A stretch of 64,000 nt of DNA from Ulva prolifera (taxonomy: Eukaryota > Chlorophyta > Ulvophyceae > Ulvales > Ulvaceae), in the NCBI GenBank assembly GCA_023078555.1, contig CM041197.1, positions 3,607,999 through 3,671,998 on the forward strand, written 5' to 3'. This document shows positions 41,804 through 54,112 of this stretch, in pieces; the first letter of the stretch is position 1; every line of letters starts with the position of its first letter. Under the pieces are notes generated by a model, which was given only the letters and a program-made list of their open reading frames with translations, was not told the DNA's origin and did no database searches. The position numbers and the translations under genes are program-made.

Positions 41804-44800
41804 ATGGGCAAGCCGAAGCGGAAAGAGCCGTCAAAGGCAAAGCTGAGCGACCTGAACCGCCAGCACGCTTCGCAGTCGCCCGTGCGACCTAGCCTATTGA
41901 TTACAGACCAACGTAGCACCCTAGATACTAATGAAGTTGTCACCTACAACAATGGACAGCTCGCAGTCGTGCAGCGCGAGTCACCGCGCGGGTCTCCACA
42001 GCCCAAGCGCCGGCGCGCAGCACCTGCCAGCGGGACAGCTACCGAGGCTCATCTCTCTGCAGATACAAGCAAACAGGTAAAATCGGCGCTGAATGTGGTG
42101 CCTGGTGAGACTCAGCTCGCCACGGCTGCCCCTCAGCAGCCGCCAGCCACCAGCAACGACCAGCACGACAGGGCTCACTGCACTGCACAGTGCCACCATC
42201 CACCCCCGCCCGCTTCCGCCGACACCCCCTCTCCGCCTCATCCCCGGCCTCCTGGCCTCGCAGGCGCAGCAGCCAAGCAGTCTGCTACCCGCCGGCCACA
42301 TCGCCAAGCCGCAGCAGCCGCCGGCGCACACCCCCCCTGCGCAGGCCAGTGGGGGCACGGGCGGCAGCGCCAAGCAGCAACGCGCCCGGCGGGGCGGTAA
42401 GAAGAAAGGCAAGGGACGGGGAGCAGGCAGCCAGTCGCAGCGGGCGGGCCCCCGCAGACAGGCCGGGCTCCGTGCGGCTGCATCGGCCCCGCCAGTGCAG
42501 CGGGCCAACGCGGCCCCGCGGCTGCGCCTGCTGCAGCATGTCCCCCCGGCCGCCCGGCTGGGTTGGGCCGAGTCGTGCACAATGGTGTGGGAGCTGGTGG
42601 CCGACGCGTGCACGCATGCGCGCGGCGATAGCGTGCGAGAGGAGGTTGTTGCCGCTTTCGAGGAGCTCATGCGCCTGCCCAAGCGCCTGCTAGCGTACAG
42701 CAGGGGGCGGCGCTCTGGGAAAGCGGCGGCAGGGCGGTGCCGCGACTACGCCCTTGGGCTGCCCGTGGAGATGTGGGAGGACACGCCGCCCGGCCACTGG
42801 CCCGGGAGGCGCAAAGCTCCCATGTCTGCAGATCAGCTGCATGCGCAACACATCGACAGATGCTTGCGCATCAAGCGCTCCATTCACAAAGCTGGCCGCG
42901 GATTGCAGGATGGCAAGCCCGCAGATGCGCGGTCCCCAGAGGTCCAAGCCGGTCTGCGCGCATTGTTCCCGCCAGCAGATCCGCCGGCCCCTCTGGAGCC
43001 GAACCCGGATGTCCCCGTTCTGTGCTTGACACGGGAGGCACTGGTGGCGGCGGTGGCCGCCGTGAGCGCACACCATCGAGGGTCATCGGCCGGCCCGTCC
43101 GGCTGGACGTTCGAGATGATCTGCGCAGCATGCCAATCCTCGGACGCAGCCACCGACGCGCTGCTGGCGGTCGCCAACCACATGCTGTCCGGCATGCTGC
43201 CACGGGAGACGTTCCTGCTGGACGGGGCTCCTCATCGGCCTGGAGAAGCCGGACGGTGGCACGCGGCCGATCGCAGTGGGGGAGACCTGGTACCGGTTCG
43301 CGGCAGTGTGCGCCCTGCGCGAGTACGGCCGCGGCATCGGAGAGAGCTTGGCGCCGCTACAGGTCGGCGTTGGCACGCGGAGCGGGACTGAGACAGTCGT
43401 GCACGGCCTGTCTTCTGCTCTGGTCGAGGGCGCTTCGGTGTTCTCGGTCGACATGAAGAACGCCTTCAACTGCATCAACCGCGCGGCCATGTTCGCTGCC
43501 GTGAAGGAGCGTGCCCCGGCACTGCTGCCCTTCACGCAATGGGCGTACGGCGCCGGGTCCCCGCTGCACATCGCGGGCGCTCCGGAGGACGTCGAGCCGG
43601 TCCTCTGCCAACGTGGCGTCTGCCAAGGTGACCCCCTGGGCCCCCTCCTGTTTGCGTTGACCCTGCAGCGTGTCCTGGAGCGCGTCGACGCGTCAGGCGC
43701 CGGCGCCCCTGTGGTGGCGTACCTGGACGACATCAGCATTGCGGGCGACCTCGCGGCTGGAGCTGCCGTGTTCCGGCGGCTGTGCGTGGAAGCTGACGGC
43801 GTGCGCAGCATTGGGCTTGAGGTGAACCCGGCCAAATGCGGCGTCCACAGCGCCGACGCCGAGGCGGCGGCCGCAGTGGCCGCAGAGCTCGGCATTCGGG
43901 ATCTGCACGCGGGCTTCAAGGCTATCAACATCAACACGCCGTTGGGCACCCCGGAGTACGTCGCCGAGGTGCTGGACGCGCGGGCACGCGAGGTCGAGGG
44001 CCTCGTCGAGACCCTCGTGCGCATCCCGCTCTCAGTGCAGGCGCAGTTCCTCCTGCTGCGTGTGTCCCTGAGTGTGCCCATGACGCACCTGATGCGGACG
44101 GTGCCGTATGCCGTGCTCGAGCCGCACATGCGCAGGGCGGAGGCCGCTGTGTGGCGCGGTGCCGCCGCAATCCTGTGCCTGCCGCTTGAGGTTGCGGAGG
44201 CTGCTGCCGCGTCTGACAACTCGGCCACTGACGCTGAGACGCGGCGGCTTTCATACCGGCTGATGTCACCTGTCAGGCATGGCGGGCTCGGACTGACGAT
44301 GCTGGTGGACAGCGTCGCTGACGCGGCTTTCCTGTCGGGGGCCGGCATGGCCGAGCGCAACCTCGCCGGCTGCCCGGACCTGCTCCGCCGCCTCCGCGGC
44401 CACTGTAGGGGCAGTCTGTTGCAGCGCTGGCAAGGCTTGTTCGACGAGCTGCATGAGCTGCTGGGGTGGGATGCGGATGCCCGTGACCTACCGCACGAGT
44501 TCGTCTCGGGCAAGCTGCTATCGGCCCAGCGCGAGGTGGGGCGCACGGTCGCGGACCATGCGGCCTCACTCCTGCTACAGGGCATCGACCTCGACACGCC
44601 GGCCGGCAGGCGGGAAGCGGCGTGGCTCAGGAGCGCTTCGGGGGGGCCTGCAGGCGCCTTCCTCTCCGCTCTGCCGGGCGGCGTTCTCACCATGGGCGAC
44701 GACATGTTTGTTCTGGCGGTGTGGCACCGCCTGCGATTCCGCGTCCCGACGGACGTCCCCCCCCCTCCGTGCAAATGCAGTGCAGGTGTTGCCGCCGAAC

Positions 44801-45398
44801 CAGACCACGCCATGGTCTGCAAGAAGGTGGCAAAGGAGACCCAGATGCGCCATGATAACCTGGCTCGTGCCTTCCACCTGGTCGCCATTTACGCCGGACT
44901 GCAGTCCGCACTCAAGCCGCTCTACCGTGGCCTACCTGGGGCGCGGGTGTGGAGCTGACTCGCCGCGGGGACATCGTCGTGGTCATGCCGCGCCTGGAGA
45001 TGGCTGGTGTGGACGTTAATGTTGTGGTCACGCATGCGCCGGCGGCCTCGTACGTGGCCGCCGCGGTATGGGAGACTGGTGCGACGGAGGAGTGGGCGGA
45101 GAACAGGAAGCGGGACCGCTTCCGGCGGGACGTGCCTGATCATGCCGCGTCACGGTTCCGGTTTGTTCCGTTTGCTGTTGAATCGCCCGGCTTCATGGGC
45201 AAGGTTGCGGTGAGGTTCATCGGCCAGTTGAGGGATGTGGCAGCTGCTAGTGGGTGCATCCCCAAAGGCGCGTTTGCCAAGTCTAGTGGGCACTGCGGGT
45301 TCTGTCGGTGTCGTTGCATCGGGGCAATGCGGACATGTGTCGGAAGTCTAGGCTTGTCTTCTCTCGTGTGCAGGGGTTGCGGTATGAGGCAGGCATAG
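41804..45398 (+). pseudogene. Non-LTR retrotransposon ORF with RT and restriction-like endonuclease, frameshifted
   Basis: One protein-coding region broken by three frame changes: about 42190-42240, about 43225 (just after MLPRETFLLDG) and about 44948 (after LPGARV). Order: a basic and Pro-rich N-terminus with KPQQPPAHTPPAQASGG and a GGKKKGKGRG patch; RT motif 0 GPSGWTFEMI (43093); LIGLEKPDGGTRPIAVGETW; VDMKNAFNCINRAAMF; QGDPLGPLLF (43624); the YLDD active site (43720-43731); a CCHC knuckle CKCSAGVAAEPDHAMVC (about 44770-44820); then the endonuclease core RRGDIVVVMP and DVNVVVTH with a downstream ENRKRDRF, and the ending SPGFMGKVAVRFIGQL. This layout is that of R2/NeSL/HERO-type elements, which nick the target and prime reverse transcription on it. 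No N-terminal zinc finger was seen. The breaks make this copy inactive unless they are sequencing errors. Confidence 0.85.
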
Positions 45399-45525
45399 AA
45401 GACGCGATCCTGCAGGACTGAGGTGTGGGTGCGGTTGTAGTGTGATCGTGTGTGTATGTGTTTCTGTTGATTCGGATGCGAGTCGGTTTTGGTGTTAGTC
45501 TTCTCCCGTTCGCTCTTTTGTAAAG
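41804..45525 (+). mobile_element. Non-LTR retrotransposon family 1, long copy
   Basis: From the presumed ATG to the TTTTGTAA terminus at 45525. The 3' UTR (about 45400-45525) carries the marks used to find truncated copies: GGTTGTAGTGTGATCG, TTGATTCGGATG, GTTTTGGTGTTAG and CCGTTCGCTCTTTTGTAA. The 5' end and a target duplication could not be fixed; the flank after TGTAA is AGATTTCATG. Confidence 0.8.
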
Positions 45526-45539
45526 ATTTCATGCCAGTG

Positions 45540-46313
45540 CACATGCCATTCCTCCCATGCATGACGGCAATATCGTCATGCAGCTCTCGATTTTTCTGAT
45601 GAACGCGTAGTGACTTCGCCCTCGTTGTCCATTGACCAATGGCTGCACAGCTCTCCGCCATCAGAATTTCGCGGTGATCCGCGTAACGGATCGCCGGGAT
45701 GGCCCCGGCGGACTGCTTGCATGCCATGCGGCATGGGGAAATCCCGATGATCGGCATCTACATAAATTTTGCACAAAAAAACCCGGGATCCTGGTTGGGG
45801 TGCACACCCCCAGTCACAACGGCAATTCTGGAGGCGCAGGTACGTGTTAAGTGTGTTCGCATGATCCTGTGCGCATCCTTGTCCAGCTGCGGTGCCGCCT
45901 GTCTCTCCGCCCATGGCATTGATGCAGCACAGTGCGGTCGCAACTGATCTGTAATGGTGTGTGAATACATGACCATTCCATTTTGACATTGACAACTCCG
46001 AAAACTAGGTGTTGCAATTAAAGCGGATCACCCACGTGGCTGACTGCTTGGCTGACATGTCTTTCAGCGGGGCCCCCAAGCCACGATTTCGGCATCGCCA
46101 GGATGTCTTATTTGGTCACTGCCGCGGAGTAGGTGTTCTGGTGTTGAAGACATGCGTCTACACAGGTGGCCAGAAGTAGGCTTGCACAGCCCGGCCGAGC
46201 ACCCTAGCACAAAACATTACATGTCAACTCCCTAGATCCACATCTGCATCCACAGCTACCGCCAAAGCCATAGCAAACATACATGTCACATAGTCCGTAG
46301 CAGACCCCTACTC
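45540..46313. other. Intergenic, no gene recognised
   Basis: Contains a dispersed-repeat core GACATTGACAACTCCGAA at 45981-45998. Open frames near 45632-45995 lack family features. Confidence 0.5.
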
Positions 46314-49300
46314 CTACACAACATGTACAACAGCGGCTTTCTGCGGATCTTCTGTCACAGACAGGTACGTCGAGGTGGAGTCACGCTTTGCAGCGGATCT
46401 GTCTGGGACGGCCAGGTACCAGGACATGGCATAATCCGACGTCGAGTCCATGCTGTACACCAGCTCCAGCGCCATTGGGCCATCGTAGAGTGGGTGATCG
46501 GCTAACTTCCACAGTGCGGACTTTGCCCAGTCAGGATGCCCAACTACACGGAGGCTGCTCATACTGCTTCCAAATGAGTCCTGGGGGTAGGCGTTGTGAG
46601 CACCAAGGTACCTGCATGAGAGGTCTGCAGCTTGGTGCGTAAACTATTTGCGCCACACGCAGGCACCACACAAACGATCACATATGCTGGTCGCCGGGTG
46701 GACATCTGGTCTGACATGAACACCCACATCTGCTTTGATATGATCATGAGCTCGGCTGTGATAGGTAGCTAGCAGTGAAATGTAGTTCTTGCGGCAAACA
46801 CGAGTCTGACATCACCCTACATGCATGCTCGCTTCATGGAGCCGTGGAACAGCACGCGTGTGGTGGAGCATGCGCCGAGCATGCGCCGAGTGATGAGTCG
46901 TCAGGATCACGCAGTCATCAGGAGCGCTGTGAAGGATTGCATGTGCTGCATGTGTACCCATGTAGAAACACATGCTGTACTCGCTCTCTGGTGGCATCAA
47001 TGCCATCTCACCACGACGGAATCATGTAATCGAGTATCAGAGCTGAAAGTACAAATCAATCATGTATGAAAAGTTCGTGACTTATCCGTACGGCTGCGTC
47101 TGAAGTCATATCAAAAGTCAAATCAATTGGCAAAGGGTGGGAGGGTGGGACCATACCAGCCGGTGGAGAGATCGTTCATTCTGTTCACAAGCACCCTCAC
47201 GAAGAACTCTGCCGGGCCCCCCGAATTCCCATTGTCCTGCTTCTCAAAGTAGAAGATGGCGGCATCACCTGGGTCTTCACAGGGCAGACGACCAGCATGC
47301 ACACCCATGGGTGAGCATGTTGGGTGCGCAAGCTGCACTGAAATATTAAATGTGCTGAAACAGCTTCAATTTGGCTCGTGAAGGCCCACAGTAGTAGATA
47401 TGTACATTTAATGGATCAAGGAAGCATTCCGAAGGTGATCGCTGGAGCACTTGGCCTCCCGTGGCTTCATGATAGTGGCTCGGACGCGACGCAGCGAACG
47501 GTGACATGGCACGCAGGAGACATAGCATTGTGTACAGACCGTACAATAATGTTCTTAGTTACTTAGTTTGTACACATGACTGGTTTGCGGCACGGTCTGC
47601 CATGATCCGGCTCTCTCGTGTCCGCTCCGTGATGCCATGGCTCCGCGGCAACGCAGCACGAATTGATAGTACAATCCAGATCCAAGGCCGGAAAAGGCTA
47701 AAGTGTATGGCTTAAGCCAATTGGTGAACTCTAGTTATGTTAGTCTGCTGCTGCATGCCATCCTGTGACTAGTTCGCTTGCAGTGAGACAGATACATGCG
47801 CGGCCATCGTATGCTCTGTATGTTGGAGAGATCCACTATAGGTTCCGTGCGCGCGAGAAGTCTACGTCAGGAATAACAGAAAGCTCTTTGGTATGTATAC
47901 GAGTGCCGACTCCAGCCAAATCAGGACATGCCAGGTGTCGTGTGTGTTCGTGCTGTTGCGAAAATGCCCAAGCTGTCTGCTGTCATCCGTGGCAAAGCCA
48001 CGATCATGTCCACAGTGTTTTCACGATGGTGAGATCTGATTATATCAGCCGCGAAATGGTGTGCCAAAAGCTTCTGGTTACGTGGCGTTGCCAGTAAAGC
48101 AAAGCGCACTGCAAGCATGAATGTGAGGTTGCAGCCCTCGCGAACGCCCCGCTCAACACAATCTCGCTGAATGCAAGTACTCTTTCATATGATAAGTGCA
48201 TAGTACCAGTTGCACGATGACAATGTGGAAGCCTCCGTGCGTTACGATTCGCGGGCCACTGCACACCGATCGATATTCATCAATTCGATGTCGCTGGACA
48301 TAGTTTTGCCCAGGATCACTTATGCAATATGATAGCGGGCAATTAGCCTTGATTGTGTGCCATATCGCACGTCTTCTAGTTGGCGCACTCTGCGTCTGCG
48401 CACCCACTCGCGTTTGCGCGCCTGTGAAACCAAGGCTCACCCACTGGAGTGCGCCATCGAGTGCGCGACACATGTATGCGTGAGCATGCTGGGTGCGCTG
48501 AATTGCCTGAACACGCAAATCATCAAATAGATGCTTCATAATCAGGTACAGCATTGTAATACGTGTTTGGTACATTCCTATCATCGCTGGCGCCAATCTA
48601 CGGTGGTCCTTGAACCACCTCAAGTCGCTCCCACCATGCACTGCTCAGTCTTGCTCAAATTGCTTACTACCATACATAAAATACACTCAACATTCACCAT
48701 CAAATCGACACTAGCTGGTATATACTTGCTCACTGCACAATTGAACGTGGCCTGATCGAGTGGAGGTCTGCTCCTTCGCCAAGTCTGCTCCTGCATACCA
48801 GAGATGATATGACGCCTTGTTGCACAGACCAAGGCATCTACGGGGTAAAAATTCACGGAAAGAAAATAATGAAGGTGCAAGGTGGCATTCAGAGATGCAA
48901 GACAGTGTATGCACACCTGCCATGCTAGGCTTACTGCATCGGTCTTGTCAGGTATCCAAAGCTGTGGCCATTGCCATCCTGCATGCGATCAGTTTTTTCA
49001 TATTCAAAGCATCTTAGTATGAAATGAGTCTATCGATCGACTGAACACATCAGCAAGCTATCGGGGCAGCAGCGAACCATTTGGACCATCAGGCCAGTTC
49101 GGTCAGCAGATATATGCTGCATGTCCTCGTTGTGGCTGTACTGATTGTCGATGCCTCAATCTCTGTATGTTGCAATCTGTGTGCTGGTTGTAGACCTACA
49201 TGAGCAAGTATTCCTGAGACGTCCAGAGCTGGCAGCCATCCGTGTCAGGACATCAGCTACAACAGCCAGGCGTTGTGACCATTTACAGCAAATGTATCAG

Positions 49301-51658
49301 AATCATGTGACCGACCGTTTGTGCTAAAGCTGCAACGAAAAGTCAATTGCTAGCTTGACAGTCTCAGAACGAACCTCTGCTCAACAAAGGTCTCTGATTG
49401 AAGTTGAAAAATACACATTGACTGTCGACATCGGATCTGTGTCTCAAGTTGGAGAGGTGTAGCAAGTGCACCTGCACGCACGCACAGCTCTTGACATCAG
49501 GCAAACGCTTCGAGGTATGCACCATTTCAAGACAATCCATGGAACAGAAAGAGTCTAATCAACGTCACTCACGCGCACACAAGCTCGCCCTTGTCTTCGC
49601 CGGGCTCGGGGCCTGCTCGAGGGGCTTGATCAACAACGAGTGCTCGTGAAATTTGCGTGACAGCACAGTGTACAGACATAAAAGATATTAGACCATGGAG
49701 GATAAAGTAATACATACTTGCGAAACGATCTACGCCATCGGTGAATGCAGATCACCTAGTTATACTGCAACGGGGAGCTGCAACTGACACGGCGACATGC
49801 AAGAGCTGATCGACGCAGCATCACAAGCCTCCCTAACGCGCCGAAGGTAAATATCCACTTCAGAAAGTATCATGTTTCGTAGCGACGGCTGCCTGCAGGC
49901 GACGCTACCGCAAGTACTACACGCGAATGCTGTGTCCTGGCCGTTATCTGTCCATGCAATCGCTTCGACATGTAATTGCACCAGTATAACATGTCTTGCA
50001 CTGGCGTACGCGGGATAGCTGTCAGCTGCACGGGTCTTCTGATGTTCAACCATGTGTGGCGGAGTGGCAACGATGCACTGATCTACAGTTGTTCGTACCT
50101 CGGCGACGTCTGAAAGCATGAACACCATCGCGCGCCATTGCAATGCGCCGCATTCAAGGATGCTGCACTTTGTGTAGACCTTTGGATATGACATGACGGA
50201 ATTTTGTACGCCTGCAACACCATTGAACGGGCTGTCGATGGCTCTGTACATGTGTGGCCTTTGCTAGGACAGACCTTGCGGACAATCGACCACGGATTAC
50301 AGCATGCTCTTCAATGGTGACAGATTTATGTGAATGCACGGATATCTGATCTGGTGTATGGCGCAGTTGGCTCGTACTTCAGTCACACGGCATGGACACC
50401 ACGTGCAATCTCCATTCACCATTCACGGACACATCCCAGCTGGTTTAAGCCAACTAAATTCACATTGGCATGTGCAGCGGGTGCTGAGCCTGCCTCAGTG
50501 TTGACTTGAACAGGCTCATCCACAACCTTCACATAGTACACAGTATCCAACCAGCAGACTGAGCCGAACAGTCTTCCTCCACTTGATGAGATGGTGTAAC
50601 ATGCCATGCTCTGCGAATCCCCATGGCGATGGGCCTTTCATCGGCCAGGTTCCCACAAAGCACACCTCACTCAGAACCATGGCACACCCTTTGGGTGAGC
50701 TGTTCGTAGTGACCCACGCTCCAGGAACCCAGCTCCACATTCCAACAGCTGTACAGCAACTCTGGTACTGTGATTTTGCATTCCAAAACAATTAGGCCCG
50801 CCGCAGACCCGGTTGCAGTGACTTCGCTAGACCAGCTCACCCACTGTCGGCGCACCTTTGGACATGGAGCACCCACCAGGTGGGCAGAAAAGGTGATGGG
50901 TGGCCATTAGATGCATCCCCTAGCTATCACAGGGGTTCCAAGCCCACCAACGTATGTTAAACTGACTCTAGAGCACAATGATACCTTGAGATCATCAAAT
51001 CTCGCATTTCCCAAGGACTTACGATTCGGCTCACCCCAAGATCGCGCACCCAGTCCAGTGGCGCACCTGGGTGTGCAAGTGTGGCGTAGGACCTGTGTTC
51101 AACGACACACACATAGCTACTGTGAGCATCACGGTAGTCCATTGGGCTGTTTCCCACAGCCACGTAATACGGGTGGTGCGAGCTTTCCACGATCAATGTC
51201 CCCACATCCGGCAGGTCGTACTTGTTTGACCTGCAGAGTGTGTGTAAAGTGTGTGTGGGGTCAGTAGACTGGGCAGACTGAGCGCGCCAACAACATGCAT
51301 GTCCCCAGCAACACAAGTTGATTGTTGGCAGAGGGTGTGATCATGAGGGGCATCAGCTAGCGGCACAGAGTCGGAGCAAAAAGGGCGGCAGGCTAGAGTG
51401 CATGCATCATATCATTGCTGAGCACGAGCTGCAGGCAGTATCTGCACTGCAAGGATCATCCATACATGAGCATGCTGAGCAAGCGCACCCTGTGGCGGAG
51501 TGGTCAAGAACATCGTGGGAGGCGTCAATGAGCACCGGGCTGGAGGTGGAGCCGCCCCCGACGACGTCGGCACGGAGGGTGTTCACGGCGTCCAGAGGCA
51601 CCCCTGCCGCCACCGCCGCAAGCAGTGCAATCATAGATGCTACTGTAATGCTCTGCAT
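46314..51658 (-). CDS. Unrecognised multi-exon gene with signal peptide
   Basis: Exon A starts at ATG 51658 with a signal peptide, MQSITVASMIALLAAVAAGV, followed by a Cys-rich tail; donor after CAGCTC at 51426. Exon B, 51230-51038 (after CTCTGCAG; donor GTGAGC), encodes SNKYDLPDVGTLIVESSHHP and PLDWVRDLG and joins A in phase. Exon C starts at 50843 in matching phase 0 with WVSWSSEVTATGSAAGLIVL. Further coding-like pieces on the same strand: about 50700-50580 (TWPMKGPSPWGFAEHGM), about 50600-50440 (CWLDTVYYVKVVDEPVQVN), about 49960-49790 (CSTCGSVACRQPSLRNMILS), 47310-47155 (DAAIFYFEKQDNGNSGGPAE), about 47006-46870, 46740-46600, and 46560-46314 (ending AAVVHVV, TAG). The grouping into one gene rests on shared strand and style and is uncertain past exon C. 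Probably secreted or vacuolar. No family recognised. Confidence 0.4.
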
Positions 51659-51784
51659 TGTCTGTGTGCAGTTGATTGGCACAACACGTGGATATACAAA
51701 CCTGAAGTTGACTCGAAGATTCCTGCAGATCAGTACGAAACAGCTTGGCGTGCAGACGTTCATTTCTGCGCCATGCGCCATCAT

Positions 51785-51892
51785 GGTCGCTTTGCAGCAT
51801 TTCCAACCCGACTGCCACCCCGAACCTAATTACATCTGAATATCCGGAATTGTTCTATGTCATCGGGCCCGATCACCCAACACTGGTTCTCA
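51785..51892 (+). repeat. Dispersed repeat R3, copy 3
   Basis: GGTCGCTTTGCAGCATTTCC, then CGAACCTAATTACATCTGAA, CCGGAATTGTTC and TCGGGCCCGATCACCCAACA. Same orientation as the copy at 20086. It overlaps the 5' side of the minus-strand gene that starts at 51658. Confidence 0.7.
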
Positions 51893-52304
51893 GATACAGC
51901 CGGCCCACAGGGGCGGCACGGCTTGTGTCTCAAACAGCCCCGAGGTGTGTTGGAGCGAACAGATATGGCGTACTACTGCACCCTAGGCAGCAACATGGCA
52001 GTTCACAACAGTGCTGCTGAAGATCCGGCCATAGACAGATATGTAACGACAAGCTCTTCCACAGAGGAAAGCTGTACAGGCCTACACAGCACAAGATTGG
52101 TCCCCGTTCTGGCTTCCACGCACACTAGTAGTCCCATATCATAGCGATGGAAGGCACACACAGTCACACCCACGCCATGCTGGTACCCATGCCCTACTAT
52201 TAGTACCCAGCCGTCACCAACTCTGTCCTTGCAACACACTCACTCACTCATGTGAGTGATCACTCACTCACATGCAAGCCCGGAATGCCTGGGTAGGGCG
52301 TATG

Positions 52305-52345
52305 TGTTGCAAGGACAAATTCGGAGTGGCACTGCCGGGGCGTAT
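52305..52345 (-). mobile_element. Very short family-2 fragment
   Basis: TTGCAAGGACAAATTCGGAG resembles the family-2 end. The left flank GGGCGTATGTG reappears to the right as GGGCGTATACGTATGTG, a possible target duplication later changed by a 6-nt gain. Confidence 0.45.
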
Positions 52346-52370
52346 ACGTATGTGTGCCTGTGTGCGCCAA

Positions 52371-52500
52371 GTTTTACAAAAGAGTGAACGACAGAAGAGC
52401 ACTTCCACATCATAATCTGATTTGAATGAACGAAAACACACACACGATCACGCTACATCCTAGCCTTCAATTCGTCGTGCAGGACCGGGTCCTCACATGC
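52371..52500 (-). mobile_element. Truncated family-1 copy, diverged
   Basis: TTTTACAAAAGAGTGAACGA, then a CGAAAACACACACACGATCA segment and a GCAGGACCGGGTCCTCA end, matching the 3' UTR of the long copy on the minus strand. Confidence 0.6.
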
Positions 52501-53334
52501 ATGCTGCCTCATATGTCAAGCAGCCATAGCGCTGCAGCGCCTCTGCGCAAACGGAGTGACAACTTGAAGCATTGCCGGCGCCCGTCTGCTTTTCTGTAAT
52601 ACACGCTTATGCCAACTACTGATACTTCTTGCTAGTGCCTCAAGGCAATGCGAGCTCGCAGGAGGGCAAGACAGCAAGCGCGTGGCCACTAGACAACACG
52701 TGTACACTGTCATAACACAGACGCAGAGCTGGACCAAAGATGCTTGAGCTTGATCACGTGACCATGTGACCCCGCGACATGTGTACCGTGGCCACGCGTG
52801 GGACAGGGTACATGCCTCCGATAAATAACGGCATCGCGATCTAGATCATGCTGAAGGAAGATGTGTGCGGCACGCGTGCAATGTGGCTGCGCGTGCCAGT
52901 GGGGGAGCGATCGGCAGAGGGCCCCGCGGAGCTCCGCAGGGTCGCAGCAGGAACAGCTGTGCCGCAAGCCTAAGGCCTGGGGCAATTTTGCTGCACATAG
53001 ATCGGAGAATTCACACCGGCTCGTTCTGAAGCTTCCACACGCGCGCAGCGTTCCCACCGATGCAGGGCTCGCAGCACCCCGGGCCGATCCAGAATAATGT
53101 ATTGGGATATCGATGTGGGGTGTGCTGCAGCTAAGACGCCGAGTTGCAGGAGCACGTAGGGGTGGTGGGGAAGGCCGAACATGGAGGTGAACCGCTCTGT
53201 GCGTGCTTATATCGGCCATGCAGGCCCGTCGGTGTTCCAATGCCCGAGGTGTCATGCCAATCCGGTATCACGGTACCGCGGTGGCCATCGGTCCAGAAGT
53301 CTCGATACCCCGACTTTTATCTCGAGATAATTGT

Positions 53335-53530
53335 TTACAACGGAGTGATCAAACGGTTCGAACGGAAGACGACACACACCAAGACCGAATCTCATCCGAA
53401 CCAACAGCAACACACACATATATGTAGTTACAAAAGCTTTCTAGAGTGAACATACATGTATACCCGCACGATCACACTACAACCGCGCCCACACCTCAGT
53501 CCGACAGGATCGCGTCCTCCAGGCCCGGGC
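53335..53530 (-). mobile_element. Truncated family-1 copy with internal inserts
   Basis: GTTTACAACGGAGTGATCAA, then AGACCGAATCTCATCCGAAC, a CACGATCACACTACAACCGC block and CAGGATCGCGTCCTCCAGGC. More diverged near its 3' end than the other copies. Confidence 0.6.
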
Positions 53531-53949
53531 CTGCTTTTAATTGTTTCAGAAGAGGTTCGGGGGTACTCATGACGCATTTATGTGCATGCTGTGTCTGGTT
53601 GGTCCGGTCCATTGGTATGTACCTCTGAGATAGTGGACTTTTATCAGAAGTTCTGATTATAGAGAGCGGCAAAGATCACCTGATCACTGGTATCGTAATG
53701 TATGCTTTAGCTCTAACCAGTTACACAACTACAGGGTCGCCTACGGAGCATTGACGCGTGCGTGCGCGCTGGTGCCGTGTTTGTTTAGACCTGAACGGAT
53801 AAATCCCGACAGTGACGGCGTCCACACATCTGTATAATTTGATGTGCGTTCAACGCGGCATACATGCACAGGCATCTCGCGATGACGTTGTGATCTGGTC
53901 GACCGGTGATCTGTCATTGTTTGTCCACACGTGCGTGGCGAGTAGCCAC

Positions 53950-54020
53950 ATGTTACAAAAGAGTGAGCCGGAGAAAACAAACACTGAAACCGAATCTCAT
54001 GCGCATCAACACCAACAGGG
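53950..54020 (-). mobile_element. Truncated family-1 copy
   Basis: TGTTACAAAAGAGTGAGCCG followed by AACACTGAAACCGAATCTCA. About 70 nt. It abuts repeat R4 at 54029. Confidence 0.65.
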
Positions 54021-54028
54021 GGTGGTGT

Positions 54029-54112
54029 TTGCCCACCGGGCCTTAGAGGCTCGCGCCCTTCCCGACGTGTCGGATCGCCCCCCTCGCCACCGATTCCACG
54101 CGTTTTTAGTGA
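54029..54112 (+). repeat. Dispersed repeat R4, copy 1
   Basis: GCCCACCGGGCCTTAGAGGC through CCACCGATTCCACGCGTTTT. The same 84-bp segment is at 60989-61071 with few changes. There it is preceded, as an inverted pair, by GCCCGGTGGGCTAG. Confidence 0.85.

Noticed and set aside
42093..43391. Treating the non-LTR element as two separate genes
   Set aside because: RT motifs continue without loss across the frame change near 43225, so it is one broken frame.
43083..44888. 601-codon minus-strand frame opposite the RT
   Set aside because: A Ser/Arg-rich mirror of the RT coding strand; no motif of its own.
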